From DYJK01 sp964464825 (GTDB lineage Bacteria; Bacteroidota; Ignavibacteria; Ignavibacteriales; Melioribacteraceae): DNA of 11,188 nucleotides. Location: positions 1-11,188 of the forward strand of contig CAYXKL010000085.1 in the NCBI GenBank assembly GCA_964464825.1. Reading direction: 5' to 3'. Below, in pieces: positions 1 through 6,806 of this stretch. The notes under the pieces are model-generated. The model saw nothing but the letters and a program-made list of their open reading frames with translations. It searched no databases and had not been told where the DNA came from. Position numbers and translations under genes: made by a program. Each line of letters opens with the position of its first letter. Within the stretch, counting starts at the first letter, position 1.

Positions 1-604
1 ATACATCACCTTGAGATTCAAGGACACCAATTACTTTTAATTTATGACCATCAACAGTTACATAATTACCTACTGCACTGTAATTAGGGAACAGACTTTT
101 TGCAACATCGGGTCCCAATACAATTACGTTTTGGTAACTCATAACGTCTCTTTCGTTAAAAGCCCTTCCATCTTCAACAACCCATTTATTATTTGGAAAA
201 GCTTCAGGTGTACATCCTGATACCGGAACATTGGGATTGGTTTCTCTATTTCCTACTTTTAACTGTCTTCCAAACTGCCATTGTTCTGCACCAACTGATT
301 TCGCTTCTACTAACTTTTCTTTTAATTTTAAATATTCTTCGAATGTAATATCAGGTCTGTTTCTATATTTTGCACGTTCTGCCGGTCCGCCAGTTTGAAC
401 TGCTGGCCACTTCTGAATTTGAAATGTATTTTGACCAAGCTGTGATACACCTTTTTCAATGCTGGTTTGAAGCATTTCTATTACAGTACTAATAGCAATT
501 ATAGAGAAGATACCTACAATAATTCCAACAACTGTAAGAGTAGATCTTAATTTATTTGCATGTAAAGATGCAAAAGCTACTTTTATTATTTCTATTATTT
601 CCAT
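1..604 (-). CDS. MacB-like ABC transporter permease 2 (partial, 3' end outside window)
   Basis: The reading frame opens with ATG at 604-602 and runs 201 codons to position 1 with no stop, so the C-terminal half is missing. The protein begins MEIIEIIKVAFASLHANKLR, followed by a hydrophobic segment at about residues 22-43 (TVVGIIVGIFSIIAIST) typical of the first helix of MacB/FtsX permeases. A periplasmic MacB_PCD-type domain follows, with IVLGPDVAKSLFP (161-173), VTVDGHKLKVIGVL (182-195) and an EDGRAFN segment (144-150). Permease 1 has matching segments in the same order (IVLGYEIAKKLFP, VKVKGHKFNVIGVL, DEGRFFN), so the two are paralogues. The ATG overlaps the permease 1 stop by one base (TAATG), which implies translational coupling and roughly equal production. 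It probably pairs with permease 1 as a heterodimer driven by the separate ATPase. The membrane helices that would form the C-terminal FtsX domain lie outside the window. The family assignment is firm; the substrate is unknown. Confidence 0.93.
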   Translation of the reverse strand, partial: MEIIEIIKVAFASLHANKLRSTLTVVGIIVGIFSIIAISTVIEMLQTSIEKGVSQLGQNTFQIQKWPAVQTGGPAERAKYRNRPDITFEEYLKLKEKLVEAKSVGAEQWQFGRQLKVGNRETNPNVPVSGCTPEAFPNNKWVVEDGRAFNERDVMSYQNVIVLGPDVAKSLFPNYSAVGNYVTVDGHKLKVIGVLESQGDV

Positions 605-1842
605 TATTCATACCTCAATGCTTCAACCGGATCTAATTTTGCCGCTGTGTAAGCCGGTGCAAATCCTGAAATGACCCCCGTTATTATTGAAATAACAATT
701 GCTAAAATTACTGTGTCCACTTGTACTGATGTAGGTAAAAATTGATTTACTATCATGCTGAGAATAACTGCTATTATCAATCCTATGATTCCTCCGATTA
801 AACATATAATAGCAGATTCAGTAATAAATTGACCAAGTATTGATCTTCGTTTAGCACCGATTGCTTTTCTGATACCGATTTCTTTAGTTCTTTCTTTAAC
901 AGAAACAAACATAATATTCATAATTCCAACTGCACCTACAAATAGTGAAAGTCCGGTAATAAATAATCCGGCAATTTGAATTACGCCAACGGTTTCATTA
1001 ATTGTATTTAGTAATCCTTCTTGCTGATTGATAGAAAAATCATCAGGTTCATTGTACATCAGACCTCGTACACGTCTCATTACACTGATTGCTTCTTCTT
1101 TTGTAGCTTCAACCATTTGACTGTTTTGTGCTCTCACATTAAATGTAACACTTCTGAAAAATTCACTTTGGAAATATTTAAATATGTTTTGAATAGGTAC
1201 AAATACTTGATTATCAGGATTGAAATTGCCCATTACCCAACTGCCTTGTTCGGATAAAACACCAATAACATTAAATTTATGTCCTTTCACTTTTACATCA
1301 TTACCTAAAGCATTTCCGTTTGGAAACAGTTTCTTGGCAATCTCGTAACCAAGAACAATTACTTGCCTTCCGCCATTACTTTCCAATTCATTAAAAAATC
1401 TACCTTCATCAAAACTTAGATTTGTAGTGCTTATATAATTTTGATTTGTACCTTGTACAATAATAAACTCAACAGAACGGTCTTTATATTTTACTGTTTG
1501 ATTTGACCATACAGTTGGAGCAGTTGCTAAAGGCAGCTTAGCCAATTCTTGAAATTTTTCATAATCCTCCAAAGTGAGATTTTTCCGGTTTCGCATTTCC
1601 CACCAAGGAGTATCATTGTTAAACCATTCCCATTTATCTATATACAAATTATCAGAACCAAGAGAAGCAACACCGGTTTGGAATGCATTATCAATCCCTT
1701 TGATTGCTGTTGACATAAGCACAACTGATGTGATACCAATTACAATACCAAGCGTTGTAAGAATTGCTCTCGCTTTATTTGCCCTAATAGCTCGTAAAGA
1801 AATTAACAATCCTTCTTTTAATTCATATAGTATCGGATTCAT
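604..1842 (-). CDS. MacB-like ABC transporter permease 1
   Basis: This is a 412-residue inner-membrane permease of the MacB/LolC/FtsX type without a fused ATPase. The first helix is at about residues 29-49. A large periplasmic MacB_PCD-type domain covers about 50-280. Three more helices lie near 284-312, 338-367 and 377-400, the usual FtsX layout. The cytoplasmic loop after helix 2 carries the family signature VKERTKEIGIRKAIGAKRR (315-333), which contacts the ATPase, and the protein ends DPVEALRYE. A tryptophan-rich stretch at 71-81 (WEWFNNDTPWW) sits early in the periplasmic domain and has no clear match in permease 2. The ATG at 1842 follows AAAGGAAG with a 6-nt spacer. The gene lies 47 nt after the ATPase gene and its stop overlaps the start of permease 2. 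It should act with the ATPase, adaptor and TolC-like channel to move a substrate across the envelope. The substrate, whether drug, peptide or lipid-linked product, is not evident. Confidence 0.95.
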   Translation of the reverse strand: MNPILYELKEGLLISLRAIRANKARAILTTLGIVIGITSVVLMSTAIKGIDNAFQTGVASLGSDNLYIDKWEWFNNDTPWWEMRNRKNLTLEDYEKFQELAKLPLATAPTVWSNQTVKYKDRSVEFIIVQGTNQNYISTTNLSFDEGRFFNELESNGGRQVIVLGYEIAKKLFPNGNALGNDVKVKGHKFNVIGVLSEQGSWVMGNFNPDNQVFVPIQNIFKYFQSEFFRSVTFNVRAQNSQMVEATKEEAISVMRRVRGLMYNEPDDFSINQQEGLLNTINETVGVIQIAGLFITGLSLFVGAVGIMNIMFVSVKERTKEIGIRKAIGAKRRSILGQFITESAIICLIGGIIGLIIAVILSMIVNQFLPTSVQVDTVILAIVISIITGVISGFAPAYTAAKLDPVEALRYE

Positions 1843-1848
1843 AAAATG

Positions 1849-1856
1849 CTTCCTTT
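1849..1856 (-). promoter_or_regulatory. Shine-Dalgarno site of permease 1, possibly masked by a hairpin
   Basis: AAAGGAAG lies 6 nt before the permease 1 ATG. Six of its bases (AAAGGA, 1851-1856) have a perfect complement, TCCTTT, at 1875-1880, separated by an 18-nt loop. The mRNA could fold so that the ribosome site is paired. The site itself is clear; the masking is a hypothesis. Confidence 0.6.
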
Positions 1857-1889
1857 GAAAATATTCATTTGTTTAAAGGACAATAAGAA

Positions 1890-2615
1890 TCAATCAATTT
1901 TAGATAATCCATTTTTTTTAGGAATATAACGATCTTTAACATGCTCATCTTTTTCGATCATACCATCACGGATACGAATAATTCTTTCGGCGTGCTCTGC
2001 AATATATTCTTCATGTGTAACTAAAATAATTGTATTACCTTGCTCATATATTTCGTTAAAGAGAGCCATAATATCTTCGCCGGTTTTTGTATCCAGGTTA
2101 CCGGTCGGCTCATCGGCTAAGATAATTGCCGGATCTGTAACCAAAGCTCTGGCAATCGCAACTCTTTGTCTTTGTCCACCTGAAAGTTCATTCGGTTTAT
2201 GATGAATACGATCTGATAAACCAACGTGTTCTAAAGCTAATCTAGCTTTTTCTTTTCTTTCGTGTGAAGGAACACCGGCATATATTAATGGAAGTTCAAC
2301 GTTATGCAAAGCATCTGATCTGGGAAGCAAGTTAAAAGTTTGGAACACAAATCCAATTTCTCTATTTCTAATACTGGCAAGTTCATTATCATTCATCTGG
2401 CTAACATTTACACCAGTAAAATTGTAGATCCCTTTTGTAGGAGTATCGAGGCAGCCAAGAATGTTCATTAGAGTTGATTTGCCGGAACCTGAAGGTCCCA
2501 TAATCGCAACGTACTCACCTTTATTAATATCCAATGATACATCTCTAAGCGCATGAACCTCTTCGCTGCCTACTTGATAAATTTTAGCGATATGTTCAAT
2601 ATTTATAATATTCAT
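1890..2615 (-). CDS. ABC transporter ATP-binding protein, LolD/MacB-NBD type
   Basis: This 241-residue cytoplasmic ATPase powers the two permeases encoded downstream. All the ABC motifs are intact: Walker A GPSGSGKST (40-48), Q-loop glutamine 92 in FVFQTFNLLP, signature LSGGQRQRVAIARAL (144-158), Walker B IILADEP with catalytic Glu169, D-loop GNLD, and H-loop His201 in VTHE. The NELSGGQRQRVAIARAL and DEPTGNLD wording is typical of the LolD/MacB/FtsE group, whose members work on permeases with large periplasmic domains. Canonical MacB fuses this domain to its permease; here it is separate, as in LolCDE and Bacillus YknXYZ. After the H-loop there is a basic tail of about 15 residues ending GLSKID. 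The gene starts 21 nt after the adaptor gene. Its ribosome site is poor (GGGA then a run of A), so coupling to the gene upstream is likely. The function as an efflux/export ATPase is certain at family level only. Confidence 0.96.
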   Translation of the reverse strand: MNIINIEHIAKIYQVGSEEVHALRDVSLDINKGEYVAIMGPSGSGKSTLMNILGCLDTPTKGIYNFTGVNVSQMNDNELASIRNREIGFVFQTFNLLPRSDALHNVELPLIYAGVPSHERKEKARLALEHVGLSDRIHHKPNELSGGQRQRVAIARALVTDPAIILADEPTGNLDTKTGEDIMALFNEIYEQGNTIILVTHEEYIAEHAERIIRIRDGMIEKDEHVKDRYIPKKNGLSKID

Positions 2616-2636
2616 TTTTTTCCCATTTCAAAGTTT

Positions 2637-3929
2637 TTATTTAGATTCTTCAGAATCTTTACGCTTAGATGTAGATGTACTCGATACAGTCTTACCATCT
2701 TCTAAATCTTTTGAAATTGCACGATATGGCCCGCTAACTACTTCTTCTGTGCCATTCAAACCGCTAATGATTTCAATATAAGTATCATCACTAATACCGG
2801 TTTTAACATTAACTTTTTTTGCCTTGCTATTTTCAATCACAAACACAACTTCTTGTGGTTTAATGCTTTTTCCATTTTGAGATTTATTGTTCTGAGCTAC
2901 AGTAACACCTTCTTCCGCTTGTGGCTGATTTTTCATTTCTGCAACTCTTGCAGTAACACTTTGAATTGGAACTGACCAGACATTTTGTTTTGTATCTGTT
3001 TGTATATCTGCATCACAAGACATTCCGGGACGAACCTGATTATCCGGGTTTAATAATCTAATTTCCACTTCGAAATTAACAACTTCATCTTGTGTGCCTA
3101 AACCACTTGTAATAGCACTATTACCGATTTGGGTAACAACACCTTTAAATTCTTTTTCTCCGAAGGCATCAATTTGAATTTTTGCGGTATCACCAACCGC
3201 AACAAGAACCACATCATTTTCATCAACTTCTACAGTTGCTTCCATTTGACTTAAATCTGCAACAGTTAAAATCTCAGTACCTTGAAAAGCGCTGCCAATA
3301 ACTCTTTCTGCTAATTCAACATTTAATTTGCTGATAGTACCGTTCATTGGTGCATAGATAAAAGTTTTATTTAAAGTTTCATTTGCTTCTTTAAGTGCTG
3401 CTTCTGCTTGTGCAACCATTGATTTTTGAGATTCAAAATTTCCGAGAGTTTGAAGATAGGTAGATTTTGATGTTTCTAGTTCAGAATCGCTTGCTAATCC
3501 TTTAGCAAATAAACCTTGAACACGTTTATACTCAGCTTCAACTTTTTCTAAAAGTGCAGCTGTTGAATTTTGCGATGCTTTAGCTTGATTTAATCTCGCT
3601 TCTGCACTTGTTCTTTGAGCATCATAAATATCAGGTTTTATTCTTGCCAGCAATTGTCCCTTGCGTACATTATCACCTTCTCTAACTAATAATGAAACAA
3701 TTTCACCGGATGCTTCTGCAGTAATTTTAACTTCAAATACTGGATTAATTTTTCCAGTTGCAGAAACAACTTGAGTAATTGTACGTTTAGCAACTTTTTC
3801 TGTTTGGACTGAGATGATTTCTTCTTTGCTGCCGCCTAAAACTACTAGTAGAATAACGACCAATAATAGTATTCCTAATCCACCAAATATTATAAGTTTT
3901 TTCTTCGACTTCTTTTTACCGTTAGCCAT
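2637..3929 (-). CDS. MacA/HlyD-like periplasmic adaptor (membrane fusion protein)
   Basis: This 430-residue protein should bridge the inner-membrane permease and the TolC-like channel. A lysine-rich N-terminus is followed by one membrane anchor at about residues 12-32, so most of the protein is periplasmic. The first half of a lipoyl/barrel-sandwich domain is at about 58-100 (ASGEIVSLLVREGDNVRKGQ). A long coiled-coil hairpin, rich in Ala, Glu, Gln and Lys, covers about 101-188. The second lipoyl half is at 189-225 (FIYAPMNGTISKL), followed by a beta-barrel domain with VRPGMSCDADI (299-309) and a membrane-proximal domain. A polar, probably disordered insert rich in Gln, Asn, Lys and Glu (about 331-358) interrupts the last domain. 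The C-terminus is a Ser/Thr/Lys tail. The ATG is preceded by AAGGAG with a 9-nt spacer and sits 23 nt after the TolC-like gene. The order of domains is that of the MacA family rather than the RND adaptor AcrA, and the ABC neighbours agree. Confidence 0.95.
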   Translation of the reverse strand: MANGKKKSKKKLIIFGGLGILLLVVILLVVLGGSKEEIISVQTEKVAKRTITQVVSATGKINPVFEVKITAEASGEIVSLLVREGDNVRKGQLLARIKPDIYDAQRTSAEARLNQAKASQNSTAALLEKVEAEYKRVQGLFAKGLASDSELETSKSTYLQTLGNFESQKSMVAQAEAALKEANETLNKTFIYAPMNGTISKLNVELAERVIGSAFQGTEILTVADLSQMEATVEVDENDVVLVAVGDTAKIQIDAFGEKEFKGVVTQIGNSAITSGLGTQDEVVNFEVEIRLLNPDNQVRPGMSCDADIQTDTKQNVWSVPIQSVTARVAEMKNQPQAEEGVTVAQNNKSQNGKSIKPQEVVFVIENSKAKKVNVKTGISDDTYIEIISGLNGTEEVVSGPYRAISKDLEDGKTVSSTSTSKRKDSEESK

Positions 3930-3938
3930 TTTGTTTTA

Positions 3939-3944
3939 CTCCTT
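3939..3944 (-). promoter_or_regulatory. Shine-Dalgarno site of the MacA-like adaptor gene
   Basis: AAGGAG lies 9 nt before the ATG at 3929, in the 23-nt gap after the TolC-like gene. It fixes the start and shows that this genome uses Shine-Dalgarno initiation. Confidence 0.8.
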
Positions 3945-3952
3945 AAAATAAT

Positions 3953-5299
3953 TTATTCAAACTTTTTATATTCAAGTTTACCGAGAGCATTATTTAATTT
4001 ATCTCTCTTAGTATAATAATCGTAAAGGGCATTAATTTTATTTCTCAATGCATCTGTGTAATCTCTATCAGCTTGTAAGACATCTAAGATAGTTCCAGAT
4101 CCAAGGTTATATCTTTCTTGATTAATTTTTCTTGTTTCTTCTGCGGCTGTTACGTTTTTAGTTGCAACATCAAGACTTTTCTTTGCAGCAGTTAAATCTA
4201 AGAATCCTTGTTTAACTTCAATTTTAACCAATCTTTCGAGTGCTAATAAATCTTCTTTGGCATTTAAAACATTAATTTGTGCAGATTGAATTTGTAGCTC
4301 TGTTCCCCAATTAGAAAAAATTGGGAAATTTAGAGTTAATCCAAAGCTTAAAACTTTTCTATCAAATAGATTATCGGGTTTAGTAGCACCAGAATAATAA
4401 GAATAATTTCCGGTAAGACTTGGGAATAAACCGGAACGTGCCATTGTCAATCCGCTTTCAGCAGAACTTACACTAAGCTGCTGACTTTTAAAATCGAATC
4501 TTGTATCCAAAGCTGCGTTTACCATCGTTTGAACATTACTGTAATCTTTAAGATAATCATCAGCATCTTCAACACCTTTTCCGCCAAATGGATCAACCAA
4601 TGTGTAATCCTCTAATACATCCAATCCGAGATAATTCAAAAAAGTGCTCAATGCATTTTCATAACTATTCTGTGCTTGGATAAGTAATAACTCAGCATTA
4701 CCAAGTTGAACTTGTGCAGTATAAACATCAGCTTTAGCAACCGAACCTAATCTGTTTCTTTCCTGAACAGTTTCATAAAATTTTTGATAATATTTTACAT
4801 TTTCTTCGCGTACTTTTTTAAGTTCATCTGCGTTTATAACTTGATAAAAATAATTAGCAGTTTCATACACAACATTTTGTTTAGCTTTTTCAATATTATA
4901 TTCAATTGCTTTTAAGTTATCTTGTTTTTGAGAAATGTTAGCAATGTTTGCTAATCCATCGAATAAAGTAATGTTACCACCTAAACCAACTGAGTATGAT
5001 CTACTATCAACTTCAGATGGTGGAACTTCTACATCATTACCAAAATAATCTCTTTGTGTACCGCCTACATCATTAACTCTCTGCCAATCCCATGATGCTG
5101 AAGCACCAAGAGTAGGAAGAAGTTCACCATAAGCATTTTTTAATTGTGCTTGTCCGCTTTGTAATGTGTTCTTTGTTTTAATTAGAGAAGTATTTCTTTG
5201 TAATGCAATAGAGATTGATTCTTCTAAGGTTAGTTTTTTTTGTGCGGTTAAGGGTAGCACTATTAAAAACATCAAAATTAATAACATAGTTTTTTTCAT
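3953..5299 (-). CDS. TolC-family outer membrane efflux protein
   Basis: This 448-residue protein has a clean signal peptide: MKKTM, a hydrophobic core, then likely cleavage near TAQ (residues 18-20). The mature part begins KKLTLEESISIALQRN, the standard opening of the OEP (outer membrane efflux protein) domain. Two OEP repeats follow. Each has long amphipathic helices, rich in Ala, Gln and Asn, ending in a matching segment: NRLGSVAKADVYTAQVQL (about 182-199) and YNLGSGTILDVLQADRDY (about 397-414). Between them lie beta-strand segments, such as SYSVGLGGNITLFDG (101-115) and LSFGLTLNFPIFSNW (317-331), that should build the outer-membrane barrel. Three copies should form a channel through the outer membrane and periplasm that docks with the adaptor encoded next. 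The length is normal for the family. It is the first gene of the efflux operon, with AAAGGAG 7 nt before its ATG and a 94-nt gap before it. The family is certain; the substrate is unknown. Confidence 0.96.
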   Translation of the reverse strand: MKKTMLLILMFLIVLPLTAQKKLTLEESISIALQRNTSLIKTKNTLQSGQAQLKNAYGELLPTLGASASWDWQRVNDVGGTQRDYFGNDVEVPPSEVDSRSYSVGLGGNITLFDGLANIANISQKQDNLKAIEYNIEKAKQNVVYETANYFYQVINADELKKVREENVKYYQKFYETVQERNRLGSVAKADVYTAQVQLGNAELLLIQAQNSYENALSTFLNYLGLDVLEDYTLVDPFGGKGVEDADDYLKDYSNVQTMVNAALDTRFDFKSQQLSVSSAESGLTMARSGLFPSLTGNYSYYSGATKPDNLFDRKVLSFGLTLNFPIFSNWGTELQIQSAQINVLNAKEDLLALERLVKIEVKQGFLDLTAAKKSLDVATKNVTAAEETRKINQERYNLGSGTILDVLQADRDYTDALRNKINALYDYYTKRDKLNNALGKLEYKKFE

Positions 5300-5393
5300 T
5301 TAGTTACTCCTTTGTGCTAATGCACCTAAATTCTGATAGATATGACGTGTTTTAATATCGAAAAGTTACAAAAAAAGTAAGATTCACTTGATA
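5300..5393 (-). promoter_or_regulatory. Intergenic leader, probable promoter region of the efflux operon
   Basis: These 94 nt are the largest non-coding gap in the window and separate two gene blocks on the same strand, so a promoter for the efflux operon is expected here. I could not assign convincing -35/-10 or Bacteroidota -33/-7 boxes. It holds three small structures. There is a weak stem with a T-run just after the CCA-enzyme stop (about 5370-5389). An inverted repeat, GATAT/ATATC with an 11-nt spacer, lies at 5339-5359. A GTGC/GCAC hairpin at 5314-5325 touches the Shine-Dalgarno site. The regulatory role is inferred from position. Confidence 0.5.
5307..5313 (-). promoter_or_regulatory. 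Shine-Dalgarno site of the TolC-like gene
   Basis: AAAGGAG is placed 7 nt before the ATG at 5299. It is the strongest ribosome site in the window and fixes the start, which is also right for the signal peptide. Confidence 0.85.
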
Positions 5394-6806
5394 TTATTTA
5401 TCGGTGTTTAAATATTCGTCTTTAATTTTAAGAAAATATTCATATGCCTCGTCATAATTATTTCCAATCTTACCATCTAATATTGCTTCTTCAATGGCTT
5501 TTTTAATCTCTCCTACAACCTTTGAGGGTGAAATGTTGCAAACTTTCATAATTTCATCTCCATTAACCGGAGATTGAAACTCTCGTAATTTATCTCGATC
5601 TTTTACGTCATGTACCTTCTGCATAACGATTTCATAGTTTTCAAGATAACGATTCACTTTACTTATATTTTTGCTTGTAATATCTGCTCTGCAAAGTGTT
5701 ATTAAATCATCAAGATCTTCACCAGCAGAAACGATTAATCTTCTAATTGCGGAATCAGTAACCGTTTCATCAACTAGTGCAATTGGTCTAAGGTGAAGTC
5801 TTATTAATTTTTGGATATAATCGAGTTTATTCAATGGAAGTTTCATCCGTTCAAAAATTTTAGGCATCATGCGTGCACCAAGTTCTTCATGCCCATGGAA
5901 AGTCCAGCCGGTTCCTTCAACAAATTTTTTAGTTGGCGGTTTAGCAATATCGTGTACTAAGGCAGCAAATCTTAGCCACAGATCATCGCTCACATTTGCG
6001 ATATTATCAACAACTAAACATGTATGATAGAAAACATCTTTATGATGATAATCTTTCCGCTGTTCCACTCCGCCCATATCGTGAATTTCGGGAAAAATAA
6101 TTTTCATGACATCATTTTCATACAATAATTTTAATCCTATTGAAGGTTTATTTGACATTAATATTTTAAGAAATTCATCGGTTATTCTTTCCTGAGAAAT
6201 AATACTTAAACGATGAGCCATTTTTTTTATTGCATCGACTACTGATGGTTCTATGGTAAACTCAAGCTGAGATGCAAATCGCACAGCACGCATAATTCTT
6301 AATGGGTCATCATCAAAGGTTTTTTGTGGATCGAGAGGAGTTCGGATAATTTTATTTTCAATATCATTTACTCCATTATACCTATCAATTAAACTCCCGA
6401 AATCAATTTTATTTAGTGAAACAGCTAGAGTATTAATAGTAAAATCACGTCTGCTTAAATCATCATCTAATGTACCGGGAGTAACTTGGGGATTTCTACT
6501 TTTTTTTGAATAAGATTCTTTTCTTGCCCCAACAAATTCCAAAGAGATATTTTCATAGTTAAAATGTGCAGTGCCATAATTTTTATATATAATAATATCA
6601 CTAACACCCAACCTTGAAGAAAATTCTTTCGCAAAAGTCGGTCCATCACCTACGATAAGGAAATCCATCTCATTTTTATTTCTTTGTAAAAATAAATCAC
6701 GAATAAAACCACCTACTAAGTAGATTTCCACACCAATTTCATCTGCCAAATCCGATGCGATCTGCAAGAATTTATGGTTGATTAATATTTCTTTAAAATT
6801 TATCAT
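5394..6806 (-). CDS. CCA-adding-type tRNA nucleotidyltransferase with HD domain (class II / PcnB family)
   Basis: This 470-residue cytoplasmic enzyme most likely adds or repairs the 3' CCA end of tRNAs. The head domain has the nucleotidyltransferase motif YLVGGFIRDLFL (29-40), then the metal-binding pair as Glu46-x-Asp48 in NEMDFLIVG, with a third acidic residue likely at Glu90. Next come SRRDFTINTLA (118-128), DDPLRIMRAVRF (166-177, equivalent to the EDxxR nucleotide-selecting motif) and QERITDEFLKIL (205-216). A C-terminal HD domain follows, with His261, His285-Asp286 in LVHDIAKP, His304/His306 in TFHGHEE, and Asp375 in RADITS. The first catalytic position is usually Asp in this family, so Glu46 is unusual though still acidic. 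A poly(A) polymerase role cannot be ruled out, but there is no long basic C-terminal tail. The ATG overlaps the stop of the upstream gene (ATGA) and lacks a good ribosome site, which suggests coupled translation. Confidence 0.92.
   Translation of the reverse strand: MINFKEILINHKFLQIASDLADEIGVEIYLVGGFIRDLFLQRNKNEMDFLIVGDGPTFAKEFSSRLGVSDIIIYKNYGTAHFNYENISLEFVGARKESYSKKSRNPQVTPGTLDDDLSRRDFTINTLAVSLNKIDFGSLIDRYNGVNDIENKIIRTPLDPQKTFDDDPLRIMRAVRFASQLEFTIEPSVVDAIKKMAHRLSIISQERITDEFLKILMSNKPSIGLKLLYENDVMKIIFPEIHDMGGVEQRKDYHHKDVFYHTCLVVDNIANVSDDLWLRFAALVHDIAKPPTKKFVEGTGWTFHGHEELGARMMPKIFERMKLPLNKLDYIQKLIRLHLRPIALVDETVTDSAIRRLIVSAGEDLDDLITLCRADITSKNISKVNRYLENYEIVMQKVHDVKDRDKLREFQSPVNGDEIMKVCNISPSKVVGEIKKAIEEAILDGKIGNNYDEAYEYFLKIKDEYLNTDK

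Noticed and set aside
1021..1257. Plus-strand open frame of 78 codons inside permease 1
   Set aside because: It lies wholly opposite a well-supported gene, and its translation is Cys/His/Phe/Tyr-rich with no motif, as expected for the reverse of a coding frame.
1574..1858. Plus-strand open frame of 94 codons opposite the start of permease 1
   Set aside because: It is antisense to the conserved N-terminus of permease 1 and shows no recognisable domain.
5370..5389. Possible intrinsic terminator after the CCA-enzyme gene
   Set aside because: The stem is only about five pairs (AAGTG with TACTT, one of them G-U) and partly uses the T-run itself. It is too weak to call a terminator, so read-through into the efflux operon remains possible.
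6467..6649. Minus-strand open frame of 60 codons inside the CCA-enzyme gene
   Set aside because: It is in another frame of a gene whose motifs are intact across this stretch, so it is a shadow. The 60-codon minus-strand frame at 623-805 is rejected for the same reason.
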